DNA of 64,000 nucleotides. Source: Scylla paramamosain (lineage: Eukaryota > Arthropoda > Malacostraca > Decapoda > Portunidae). Where the stretch lies: the NCBI RefSeq assembly GCF_035594125.1, contig NC_087191.1, positions 1,302,001 through 1,366,000 of the forward strand, read 5' to 3'. Of the stretch, positions 10,160 to 20,830 are shown one piece after another; within the stretch, counting starts at the first letter, position 1; every line of letters starts with the position of its first letter. A model generated the notes under the pieces. The model was given only the letters and a program-made list of their open reading frames with translations, had not been told where the DNA came from and did not search any database. The translations under genes were made by a program, and so were the position numbers.

Positions 10160-12970
10160 AATAATAATAATTCAGACAAGATCAGAGCTTGTTACTTCAG
10201 TGCCCGTAGTTTACGGAATAAATGAAATGAGCTGCAAGCTCTTATTTATCTTGAAAACTACGACATCATAGGCGTCACGGAAACGTGGATAAATTCATCA
10301 AGCAGGGATTACTTAGCTGAGTACTCACTCCCTGGCTACACCATTTTTAGCTGCGAGAGAACTCACCGTGCGGGAGGTGGTGTTATGTTTTACGTAAAAA
10401 GTAATCTTCATCCTCGTTTACTCCCAACCCCAACCATTGCTAATATAGACGTCACTTTCATTCAGTTAGAAAATAAATCTCGTAAAATAACATTAGGTCT
10501 CGTCTATCGTCCTCCAGCCCAGTCACCCGCTACAGACGAAAAACTTTATGACCTTATCGCGGACATTTGCTGCGTTAATAATTGCATAATTATGGGGGAC
10601 TTTAATCTTCCAGTCAAGAGGTGGGATGAACCACTGACGGCTCACGCAGGCCAGCATCTCTACGGGTGTATCCTTGAAAGCTCCCTCTACCAGCACGTCA
10701 TGCATCCGACGAGAGGTAACAATATCCTAGATATTGTTTTAACAACTGGTGAAGAGTCAGTAAAAGACCTAAAAATTGGACCAGAACTGAGTTCCAGCGA
10801 TCATCGTAGCTTACTTTTCACCATAAATTTTGACAAAGCTAAAGTAAGCGAAAGTAAAGAAAAGTGCCAGACTATCGACGTGCTAACTTTGAGAGACTTC
10901 GCATGCAGCTTGCATCCATAGACTGGAATGAACTGCTGGGAACACCAGACATTAACAACGCATGGGAAGTGTTTACTAAAAAGTTAAATGAAACTGCGTT
11001 TTTGTGTGTACCGCAACGAAACAGACGGAGGTAAAAAAAACACCAAACCGAAATGGTGGAACAATGAAATTAGATGCTGCCTTCTGGCTTAGAAAAATGC
11101 GTACCACAAATACATACTAACACAAAATAATGATGATAAACTAAAGCACGACAGATTACGTAGAAAAAACTAAAAAGCTGATCAAATGCAGCAAAAAATC
11201 TGTCGAAGCTCAGATCACGAACTCATGTAAAACGAACCCAAAAGAATTTTAGTTATGTAAAAGCAAAAAGGGTCTTAACATCAACGATTGGTCCATTAAT
11301 AACAGAAAATGGTAAACAAATAATAAGCGAAACAGACATGGCGAATACCCTGAACGAGTACTTTTCAACCGTCTTCACGACTGAGGATGTTCAGGGCAGT
11401 CTGCCGACCTCCACGCCTCAGTCACGAGGCACCACGCTGCCAGACTTCATCACAGAAAGTGAAATCCTCTCAGTCACAAAGAGCATGAATGTAAACAAAA
11501 CACCCGGGCCAGACAAGATATCACCCAGGCTTCTTAAAGAAGCGAGAAATGAGCTCGTGAAACCGCTTACAATTTTATTCAATAAAACTTACTAGCGGGT
11601 AAAGTTCCTCACGAATGGAAACTAGCAAATGTCACGCCAATCTTTAAAAAAGGAGATAAATCTCTCCCAGCCAATTACAGGCCGATCAGTCTCACTTCAG
11701 TAGTGTGCAAGCTGATGGAAACAATAATCAGAGATAAAATTGTTAAATATTTAGAAGAAAATAGAATCATAAAGGATTCCCAACACGGTTTCAGAACCAA
11801 GCGTTCCTGCTTAACAAACTTACTAGACTTCTTTTATGAAGTATTTAACTCGTATGACAAGACAAAAGCTGTTGACATTATCTACCTTGATTTCCAGAAA
11901 GCTTTCGACACTGTTCCCCATAAGAGACGGAGCAGTATAGTAAATGCTCACGGCATTGCCGGAAACACCCTGAAATGGCTGAGAGGCTGGCTCTCTGACA
12001 GAAAACAGCGTATCGTGATTAATGGAAAAGAGTCAGAGTGGCATAAGGTAAATAGCGGCGTTCCTCAAGGCTCTGTATTAGGACCAGTACTTTTCATAAT
12101 GTACATAAATGATATTGATGAAGGGATAAACTGCAAAATAAGTAAATTTGCAGACGAGACCAAAATAACAAGTAGAGTAACGTCTGTGTCACAATGGCAG
12201 GAACTGCAGTGTGACCTCAATAAACTAACAAGCTGGGCAGAAAAATGGCAGATGAGATTCAATATAGAAAAGTGCAAAGTTCTACATACCGGAAGCAAAA
12301 ATGTTCAGGCGAGATATGTAATGAATAACATGCCACTGTCAAGTGCTGATAAAGAAAAAGATCTTAGGGTCGTTGTGTCAAACGAGTTAAAGCCGAGTCA
12401 ACACTGCACAGAAACAGTAAAGACGGCAAATAAATTAGTAGGGTTCATTGGAGGAACCTTTGAATTTAAATCAGAAAAGGTTATACTTGCCCTCATCTAG
12501 AATACTGTGTACAGTTCTGCTCCCCATACTACAAAAAAGATATTGAAAAACTAGAAAAGATACAGCGCAGAGTCACAAAGATGATTCCAAGATTGCGCAA
12601 TAAGCCGTATGAGGAACGACTGGAAGAACTAAACCTATTTAGTTTAACAAAGCGCAGGATAAGAGGAGACCTAATTGAAGTGTTCAAAATTTTCAAAGGA
12701 TATAGTAACATTGATGCACATAAATATTTTACCATTGATCATTCTAACCTAACAAGAAATAGTGGATTCAAGATTATACCCAAACATTTTAAATCCCACG
12801 AGGCAAAATATTTTTTCTTTAATCGCATAGTAAATATATGGAATATAGTAAATATATGGAATAAACTTCCTGCCGAAATTGTAAACAGCAATACTATTGA
12901 ATCATTCAAAAATAAAATAGACAAATATTTAAAAGCAAATCCCCAACAAGCTCTCTTCTTGTCCGAATAA
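10160..12970 (+). pseudogene. CR1-like LINE (B1), endonuclease and RT
   Basis: An ORF2 decayed by several frameshifts. Endonuclease part (about 10180-10860): ACYFSARSLRNK then a TGA, DIIGVTETWINSS, GLVYRPP, IIMGDFNLPVKRWD, and SSSDHRSLLFTIN near 10790-10835. The segment 10920-11335 is the disordered linker. RT part: NKTPGPDKISPRLLKE (about 11500), [56 protein letters not shown], then SKFADETKIT, in which the second catalytic Asp has become Glu. A deletion near 12495 removes the VRPHLE block. The C-terminal part resumes at 12581-12970. One frameshift lies at about 11592. It is the best-preserved B1 copy and the reference for the others. Confidence 0.88.
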
Positions 12971-13300
12971 TTACTAAATACACTAAACTCTTATTCTACA
13001 CCAGTTTTAATTTAACTTGTATAAACTTTCAGATAGGCGTATAGAGTTCACAGTAGGGTGAATACTAGAACTTCCTTTCATCCTTTCCTATGAAAATTTC
13101 CATGGCAGTTTTTCCATACTGCATGGTACTTTTCCCAACTATTTCCATGCCAGCGCAAGCTGGAGGGAGTGGTGGGTGGGGAGGAGCCTTCTGCTATGCT
13201 GTCCTGTCTCTCTTCCCTGTAGCTAGTCAGAAGTAGTTACCAAACAGCCTTGCAAGGACCAAAAGGTCTGTTGCTGTTTGGCTTTCCTTTGTATTCCTCC
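12971..13300 (+). repeat. 3' UTR of B1 LINE, second copy
   Basis: AT-rich sequence following the RT, then the same GGAGGGAGTGGTGGGTGGGG phrase found at 1602-1621, then TTTGTATTCCTCC leading into a microsatellite. The same order at 1441-1785 shows this belongs to the LINE family and is not a host sequence. Confidence 0.55.
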
Positions 13301-13436
13301 TTCTCCTCCTCTATCATCATCATCTCCTCCATCATCATCATCTCCTCCATCATCATCATCTCCTCATCATCATCATCTCCTCCATCATCATCATCTCCTC
13401 CATCATCATCATCTCCTCCATCATCATCATCTCCTA
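13301..13436 (+). repeat. (CTCCTCCATCATCAT)n microsatellite
   Basis: A compound run of CTC and ATC units, with a higher-order unit of about 15-18 bp repeated some seven times. It follows the B1 3' UTR, as the (CTC)n run does at 1746. Confidence 0.9.
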
Positions 13437-13443
13437 TTCTATC

Positions 13444-13611
13444 TGCATTTGTAAGGCTTTAATTTTAACTTTTTTTCTATTTCTAAAAGGATATTAGGAT
13501 GTTTAGTCTCCTCCTCTATCTCCTATTTGCATTTGTAAGGCTTTAATTTTAACTTTTTTTCTATTTCTAAAAGGATATTAGGGTGTTTAGTCTGACTGTA
13601 TTTCGAGTCCT
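13444..13611 (+). repeat. 84-bp tandem duplication
   Basis: The block starting TGCATTTGTAAGGCTTTAAT at 13444 recurs at 13528. The two copies run on through CTATTTCTAAAAGGATATTA and differ by one base (GGATG versus GGGTG). Confidence 0.92.
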
Positions 13612-13961
13612 TTACTGGGGCTAGGTTCTTTTCCAAGTTAAAATGAGTGTCTTAGTCATCCATTCGAATGTCTTGTTGGAATGGAATCTCGAAACCACTA
13701 GCGTTGTATTTTAGTTGATCATTGGTTACTTTAGAAGTTCTTCTACAGAAGGATTTCCTACAAATTATCTATGGTCTCGGAATTTCGCCATTTTGATGTA
13801 CTCACTTGAGTAGAAAATTAAAAGATTTGATGTCAAAACTCTACCACAAGTCATCTCCTAAGTTTCATTTGAGTTAAAACCTTGACACAAGATTCGAAAG
13901 GATTATTAACAACAAAGACGGGATTTGCACCCTTGGACACGACTTAACCTTTAAGAAAGAA

Positions 13962-14214
13962 GGGAGCGAACCCTGATGAGCCTTTTTCTCACAGACGTAA
14001 CTAGCCGTAGGTAAGCCAATGATGTACCTCACAACAAACAAGCTAAACTCAAAGTACTCTAGTTTAGATTGGTCTAGTTACTCGCGAGGGAGCGAGCCCT
14101 GATGAGCCTTTTCCGCACAGACGTAACTAGCCGTAGGTAAGCCAATGATGTACCTCACAACAAACAAGCTAAACTCAAAGTACTCTGAGTTTAGATTGGT
14201 CTAGTTACTCGCGA
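13962..14214 (+). repeat. 126-bp tandem duplication
   Basis: The segment from GGGAGCGA at 13962 recurs at 14088 and extends to CTCGCGAGG. It differs at a few bases (CTTTTTCTCACAG versus CTTTTCCGCACAG) and one inserted base. It is non-coding. Confidence 0.93.
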
Positions 14215-14438
14215 GGAAATTAAGAACTGATTTGGAGTTTCAATGGCACCGAATGAGTGAGCACAAGTCTCAGAGCAGTATGTGAAGAAGTGGAACAACA
14301 CTCCACGGAATAATCCCTACCGGAAACCGATACACCTACCGATGTGAATACGCAGTCAGCCCTTTACCTATTCACCAGGCCTACCGTGAAATATTTAAAG
14401 GCAAGGTCACCGTGCACCCACCAGCAGAGACTCGTGAG

Positions 14439-14614
14439 ATAAACGATGAAGTGACGAAAACGACTGTGAATAATGTGGTTATGTATGTATGTCAGTGGGT
14501 ACGTGTGCCCGAAAACAAATCTTATAAACGATGAAGTGACGAAAACGACTGTGAATAATGTGGTTATGTATGTACGAGTATGTCAGTGGGTATGTGTGCC
14601 TGAAAACAAATCTT
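14439..14614 (+). repeat. About 85-bp tandem duplication
   Basis: ATAAACGATGAAGTGACGAA at about 14440 recurs at about 14525. The second copy has an inserted CGAG and a few substitutions. This is the third local duplication within 1.2 kb. Confidence 0.92.
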
Positions 14615-16733
14615 AAGTCAGAAACAGTGATTACTTAACTAGCAGTTACGTTAACATACAAATGACATACCAGTTCATAAGATACTTTCGCGGACAGGCC
14701 CCCAATATATGTTACAAGCACTGGTAGAAGTTGGTTGACTAAGGGTGTGTTGTACCCTTTCTTGTAGCATAAGGTAGTGAAATGAGCATGAAATAAAACT
14801 CACAATCATTACTAAACTAAATATCCACTACCTGAGGCGGGCATAGCGCGTGCAACTTTTCTTGGACACAGTGATCCCGCTTGGGTTCAAGTAAGTATGT
14901 ACAGTTAACATAACACATACAAGCTAATAAGCAATGAAGGAAACCAAGAGGTGATGAAACATATACAAGTTAATAAGCAATAAAATGGATGTAACATGTA
15001 CCAAATAATAAGCAATAAAAGAAAACAAATATACCCAAAATACAACACAAATATAAATAGCTCAGGCGTGTACGTAATGAAGAATGTGAGTGTACGTGTG
15101 TGAGTGTTCGTGTTCGTCACGTCGTCTTCTAACTCACGTCGATATAACAGAATCCTGGCAGCTATAAGCGAGTGGGACTGATAAAGTGTGGAGGTGGAAG
15201 TCAGTCGTCAGCTCGGTTAGTTCGATCGAGACGTGAGCCGAGACACGCTACCAAAGCTTCGACTTTAATGATACCGCCACGGTGTGGTCGAGACGGTATT
15301 CGAAGCCGATGGTTAGTTGGAGAGATTAGTGGTTGGCAAGGCTGGTATATAACATAAAGGGTATGATTGGTGGAATGATTGGAAGCCGTAGAGCAAAAAC
15401 ATTCTTACCCTTGAAGCTTCCAGTAGGTATAGTCGCTTCTGTTATATGAGACATCAAGTTATATACAACTTCGGAGCATCTAAGTTCCTGAGAAGCATTG
15501 CTGGAATGAATTCCCAAGTGGTTTAAAAACTGGATAGTGTAACTGCTTCCTGTGTATTTGTGACTGTGTCATTTATGTGTGTGTGTGTGTGTATGATTTA
15601 TTGCTTCTCATGACACTAGGAATCTGCTGCAGCATTTTGTCATGAAGTTTGTCAATTGTCTTAATGCTTGGGACAAGTATTGTTCTTTCCCACATTTTAT
15701 TTTTTTTTTCTTGTCAAGGGAATAGTGAGGGAGAACACTTTTGCAGCACGTTTATCTGGTGTACTGATATGATTTGCACATGGAATTGAAATTCGTCCAT
15801 TCTGAAACGTTGGTATGTCACCATTTCCAATTTGCCATAGCGTTTAAAACTGTCCTGCTACTTGGTCTTTATGAAGATACACTCCCATGTTGGTAAAAAA
15901 GTGGAGCTTTTGCACGTGTTGCCACAGATAAGAAACCCTCGGGCAACCATTAAGCTTACCAGCCTTTGTACCCTTGGGTATTACGGGAAGTGTTTAAATT
16001 TTTTTTTTTTTTTCCCATCAAGGCTCCGGTGGCCTCGAATGACCTCGGACAATTCCAACCCAATGTTATCATTACTCAGGACCATTCCTGCCATTCCTGT
16101 GGACCAAGTTTAGGGTTGGTAGGTTGTAAAGTATAAGGGGGAGTTTGAGAATAAACATACATACATACATATATTTTCAAACATTTTCCCTTTTATATTT
16201 ATGGAGATTCTCAAGAAAAATGTTAAAGATAGTATAATTTCAACATAGATCATTAATGTTATACATTATTATGACCTCTTCCTCACCCGGTGAAAGTGGC
16301 ATATATATGCAATGCAGCGCGACAACACTAAACCATTAAGACAGACCGACCCTTTCGGTAGGTCGGTTGCAATATTCTTAAATCGCCTTTATGAGAGTCA
16401 TGCCTCTGTAAACAGCAAGATGTGAAGGCAGCCGTATTCTACTGCTCCCGCCGCACAACCCAATTATTTGTGCCCATCACTTTTCCAAGTGTTGCACTAC
16501 AGCATTTTATCATAGCCTCTTTCCTCCTCTGTGCCTATACTGCACACGAACCTGGTACCGAAATTCAGATTGCTCCTTTTTACACTTGTCTGTAATAAAT
16601 ATCAGAAAAAAAACAATAAAATAGATAAATGTAATTTTGAGTACTATCAGCCAAACATTTTGTGTCATACAGGAAGGGCTGGAACAAAACACAACTGGTA
16701 GGTCAACAGCTCATAAGTAGAACTGAGAGAACG

Positions 16734-16735
<2 letters not shown>
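14615..16735. other. Non-coding, no recognised gene
   Basis: Only short frames are open here, and none shows a known domain on either strand. There are a small (GT)n run at about 15579-15592, a T-run at about 15999-16013, and a CATACATACATA run at about 16156. The missing upstream IR exons could in principle be here, but I saw no S1-lobe or signal-peptide text with usable splice sites. Confidence 0.45.

Positions 16736-16778
<43 letters not shown>
16736..16778 (+). repeat. Poly(A) run
   Basis: 43 consecutive A, without a recognisable LINE body on either side. Confidence 0.95.
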
Positions 16779-16779
<1 letters not shown>

Positions 16780-17059
16780 ACTCGTAATCAAGTAAATACA
16801 AACCGAATAAATTTTGCGGAGAGGTGCGTGAAGACTACATAATTTGGAGATACTTGTCTTGTGGTACTCCAGAACTAAGTGATTAAGAGCAGGCAATCTA
16901 GAGCCTGCTCATGGATATAATGAATATGAAATTAACACCATGGTAAATATGCTTGACTCATGAGTCTTTATTTGACTCTTGTTATGATATCAGGAGATAT
17001 TAGGAGAAGCATATTAATATTGTCATTACTGATATTGATAACTAAACTTCCCAACAAAG

Positions 17060-17298
17060 GTACATAACTCGCGAGGAGCCCAACCTCACATTTGGGCTGG
17101 ACGAAGACGGCATGTTTAACGGCATGGTGGGTCAGCTGCAGCGAGAGGAAGCAGACTTTACTACAGTCATTGGTCCGTCTCCTCCTCGTTTGAAAGTGGT
17201 GGATTTCCTTCAAAGTTATCCTTCAGATAAGATGACACTGGTATCCCTCCAGCCGTCATTCTTGCCCAAGCACCTCACCTTCATAAAACCCTTCACAG
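17060..17298 (+). CDS. IR exon: S1 ligand-binding lobe
   Basis: The exon encodes about 79 residues starting YITREEPNLTFGLDEDG and ending FIKPFTG. It matches the first half of a ligand-binding S1 lobe: a GMVGQLQREEADFT stretch (the usual G-M-x-G-x-L...ADF signature of IRs) followed by PPRLKVVDF, whose Arg sits where iGluRs bind the ligand alpha-carboxylate. The start follows AAAG at 17056-17059. An in-frame TAA at 17043-17045 excludes a longer exon. The donor is G|GTACC at 17298/17299. The last G pairs with GC at 26296 to make a Gly codon, so the next exon follows directly. A transposon-rich 9-kb intron follows. The Arg assignment rests on alignment by eye. Confidence 0.85.
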
Positions 17299-17375
17299 GT
17301 ACCTAGAAATTAGTAAAGGTGTTTTAAAAAATGTATTAAAATGATATACACAGTATTTATTTTTTTTTACTGCAT

Positions 17376-17408
<33 letters not shown>

Positions 17409-17432
17409 GCTCGGACGTATCAATCATATAAT

Positions 17433-18785
17433 ATTTTCAGTTGTAGGTAAAATGTTAGAGTCAATAATAGCGAGGAACATTAGGGAACATTTAGACAAAC
17501 ATAACTTGATAAATCAATCACAGCATGGCTTCACGAAGGGGAAGTCTTGCCTGACAAACTTGTTAAGTTTTTACAGTAAGGTGTACGAGGCAGTAGATAA
17601 TGGTGATAGTTATGATATCTTATATCTGGAGTTTAGTAAAGCATTTGACAAGGTAACCCCATCAAGGCTCCTGAGAAAGGTTAGGGCACACGGGATAGAT
17701 GGGAAGGTGTTAGGCTGGATAAGGTCATGGCTTGGTAACAGGCGACAGAGAGTGGTAATAAACGGCTCGAAATCCGAGTGGGGTCATGTAATTAGTGGGG
17801 TGCCACAGAGATCAGTATTAGGGCCATTGTTATTTCTAATATATATCAATGACTTGGATAGTGGAATTAGTAGTGATGTTAGTAAATTTGCGGATGACAC
17901 AAAGATAGGTAGATTAATTAGGTCAGAATCGGATGCCATCGCCTTGCAGGCAGACTTAGAATGAATGAATGGACAGATAGATGGTAAATGCAATTTAATA
18001 TCAATAAATACAAAGTGCTTAGCATAGGTAGAGGAAACTCACACAATAGGTACACATTAAACAACCAAACTCTGGTAGGTACAGGGCACGAGAAAGATTT
18101 AGGAGTTATAGTTAGCTCTGAACTCCGTCTAGGGAAACAATGCATAGAAGCCAGAAACAAGGCAAATAGGGTACTAGGATTCATTTTTAGGAGTGTTAAA
18201 AGTAGAAGGCCGGAAGTAATATTAAAGTTATACTTGGCGCTGGTCAGACCTCATCTAGACTACGCTGTGCAGTTCTGGTCCCCACATGACAGAAAAGATA
18301 TAGGTCTATTAGAATCAGTACAGAGGATAATGACTAAACGGATACAGGGGATGAGGAGTATTCCTTACGAGGCGAGGTTGAAGCTGTTAAATTTACATTC
18401 TCTAGAGAGATGTAGGTTAAGAGGGGACCTGATAGAAGTCTTTAAGTGGTATAAGGGTTATAACAGGGGGGATGTAAGCAAAATTCTTAGGATCAGCAAC
18501 CAGGGTAGAACAAGAAATAACGGGTTCAAGCTTGAAAAATTTAGGTTTAGGAAGTAGATAGGAAAAAATTGGTTCTCTAATAGAGTGGTAGATGAGTGGA
18601 ACGGACTCAGTAATCATGTAGTTAGTGCTAGGACACTAGAGAGCTTTAAGAGAAGATTAGACAAGTTTATGGATGGGGATAACAGATGGAAATAGGTAGG
18701 TGTGTTTCATACAGGGACTGCCAGGTGTAAGCCTGGTCGCTTCTTACAGCTTCCCTTATTTCTTATGTTCTTATGTATCATTAAA
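17433..18785 (+). pseudogene. CR1-like LINE (B2), RT to 3' end
   Basis: 5'-truncated copy in IR intron 1. The RT is open through NQSQHGFTKGKSCLTNLL, LEFSKAFDKVTPSRLL, ISGVPQRSVLGPLLFLIYI (Gly lost after Gln) and SKFADDTKIGRLIRSES. A frame change near 17960 leads to NINKYKVLSIGRGNSHNRYT, VRPHLDYAVQFWSPHDRKDI and RGDLIEVFKWYKGYNRGD. The 3' end after 18700 is GCCAGGTGTAAGCCTGGTCG... and finishes with TTCTTATGTTCTTATG, a doubled octamer like the octamer tails of CR1 elements. A T-run (17388-17408) precedes the copy. Confidence 0.88.
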
Positions 18786-18898
18786 ACCAGCTGTGACCTC
18801 ACTCAACGTTTCTCTTTGTGTCTCACAATATAAGGGGACAGTCACAGCCTGCCCTCTAAGGACAACCCTCTTCCTTCACACAAAACTATAAGAACCTA

Positions 18899-18901
<3 letters not shown>

Positions 18902-18953
<52 letters not shown>

Positions 18954-18975
18954 CACTCAAAAAAAAAAAAAAAAA
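18902..18975 (+). repeat. (CA)n then poly(A)
   Basis: About 24 CA units (18902-18949), a 9-base spacer and 17 A (18959-18975). The family A LINE body begins shortly after. Confidence 0.93.
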
Positions 18976-19029
18976 TATCATGGCGACTCCTACACCAGCC
19001 TCGGAGTCCCCATCTCGGGAGGGGACCAC

Positions 19030-19985
19030 AAATGTCCAAAGGTCGGACTGCTCTTCTGGTATCGACCCTAAGTGTTTTGACACCCCTTTCAACTTTTAAA
19101 TCATTAACTTCTGCAACATTCGCAGCCTTAAATCTAATTTTCGTTCTAAAGAACACCACCTCTCCTCTACTAAACCTCACCTTTTCCATACTGAAACTCA
19201 GGTGTCTGAGGAAACTGACAGTAGCCCCTTTTCTGTTCCCTCCTTTCTCTATCCTCCTTTTTAATCCAAAGCTGGATGTTGCATTTATGTGCGCAATGAC
19301 TTAACCTGCTGTCGTGCCTACGCTCTTGAATCTTCCGAGTTTTCCACCATCTGGCTACGACTACAGAGTCACTCTCAAACTAAATTTATCTGTGCTGTAT
19401 ACCTCTCACTACCTCCTCTTACTAAAAGAAATTCTTTGACTACTTAGCTTCCAAAGTGGAGCACACCCTACTCGTATTCCTGACCGTCTAGGAGATATGT
19501 CCAACATTCTTGACCTTTTCCAAACATCTAATCCTGCTTCTCCGTTGGGCTCCTCCGATCACAATCCCATATCTGTATCTTGTCCTATCGCTCCAATCCC
19601 TACTCAGAATCCCCATAAGCGGAGATGCCTCTGGCGTTTTGCCTTTGCTAGTTGGGAGGATCTGAGGAGGTATTTTCCTGATTTTCCTTGGAATGACTAC
19701 TGCCTCCGTGAGGCAGTAGTCTCTATGTGCCAAGCGCATAACACAGGTGAAAGTATCTGGCATGGAGGCGTACATTCCTCAGTCTTTTCTCGACTTAACC
19801 TTCCAAACCTTGATTTAACGTAGCCTGTTCTCATACTATACATGATAGAGAGATGGCACACATAAGGTACTTCAGCCTTCTATCACCAGAATTTCATGCA
19901 CTTTATATTTCTGCCCAGAACCATGTTAAGTCTGCCAAAAATTCCTTCATTAATAGAAAGTAACAAAATCTAATTCCCCTCGTGA
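19030..19985 (+). pseudogene. Family A LINE, endonuclease part
   Basis: Sense-strand remains of the APE endonuclease of the family A LINE. Pieces in different frames read FCNIRSLKSNFRSKEHHLSS-like text, SKAGCCIYVRNDLTC (about 19270-19310), STIWLRLQSHS, and [15 protein letters not shown] (about 19550-19590, the SDH catalytic motif). A deletion near 19440 removes the GDFN region. The reading ends near 19985 where an antisense family A copy is inserted, and resumes at about 20831. Confidence 0.78.
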
Positions 19986-20830
19986 CTTTTTTTATTTTTT
20001 ATGTAGGAGGGACACTGGCCAAGGGCAACAAAAATCCAAAAAAAAAAAAAAAAAAGAAAAAAAGAAAAGCCCACTAAGATGCTAGTCCCAGACAAGGATC
20101 CGAAGTCGTAGTAAAGAAATTCAAAGATAACTGTATGCGGTATGAGTGGAACATGTGAAGCATACTGCATACATGGACGGATAAGGCTCTTGTACAGAGT
20201 TACCAGCTGAAGGGGATGAGAAAAACTGGCGGACACGTCTCAGAACACCTAACTTCATAGAAGCTGTTTTAGCTAGAGATGAGATGTGGAGTTTCGAGAT
20301 CAGATTATAAGTAAAGGAGAGACCGAGGATGTTCAGTGTAGAAGAGGGGGATAATTGAGTGTCATTGAAAAAGAGGGGGTAGTTGTCTGGAAGGTTGTGT
20401 CGAGTTGATATATGGAGGAATAGGGTTTTTGAGCCATTGAACAATACCAGGTTTGCTCTGCTCCAATCAGAAATTATAAAAAAAGATCAGAAGTCAGGCG
20501 TTCTGTGGCTTCGGTGTGTGAAATGTTTACTTCCTGAAGGGTTGGACGTTTATGAAAAGACGTGGAAAAGTGCAGGGTGGTATCATCAGCGTAGGAGTGG
20601 TTAGGAAAAGAAGTTTGGTTTAGGTCATTGCTGAACAATAAGAAGAGAGTGGGTGACAGGGAAGAACCCTGAGGAGCACCACTGACAATAGATCTAGAAG
20701 AACAGTGACCATCTACCACAGCACCAATAGAACGGTCAGAAAGGAAACTTGGGATGAAGTTACAGAGAGAAGGATAGAAGCCGTACGGGGATAGTTTGGA
20801 AATCAAAGCTTTGTGCCGGACTTCTGGCAT
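19986..20830 (-). mobile_element. Family A LINE, 5'-truncated, inserted antisense into family A
   Basis: On the minus strand it reads [51 protein letters not shown] (RT catalytic YADD) and [18 protein letters not shown]. Its 3' end, at the left, shows TATGTAGGAGGGACACTGGCCA and a T-run. The sense family A element is interrupted by it: endonuclease to the left, RT to the right. The result is an antiparallel pair of homologous RT sequences about 0.6 kb apart. Confidence 0.85.

Larger units (their letters stand above)
6260..10160 (+). mobile_element. LINE E, nearly complete, carrying a 2A-like motif
   Basis: A full-length-looking non-LTR element: a 5' region (about 6260-6846), a single long ORF (6847-9801), and a 3' UTR ending in an (AAT)n tail at about 10156-10170. 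It lies between the SGNH ORF1 (ends 6256) and an endonuclease-RT (from about 10165) of a CR1-like copy, which is the order ORF1-ORF2 of one CR1 element. I infer that E inserted between the two ORFs. No clean target-site duplication was found, so the exact borders are uncertain. Confidence 0.65.

Noticed and set aside
13970..14110. CTGATGAG words suggesting hammerhead ribozymes in tandem
   Set aside because: No GAAA strand or matching stems II and III lie at a workable distance. The words repeat only because of the 126-bp duplication.
15862..16113. Possible upstream IR exon
   Set aside because: The 83-codon frame has no S1-lobe or signal-peptide features and includes a T-run artefact.
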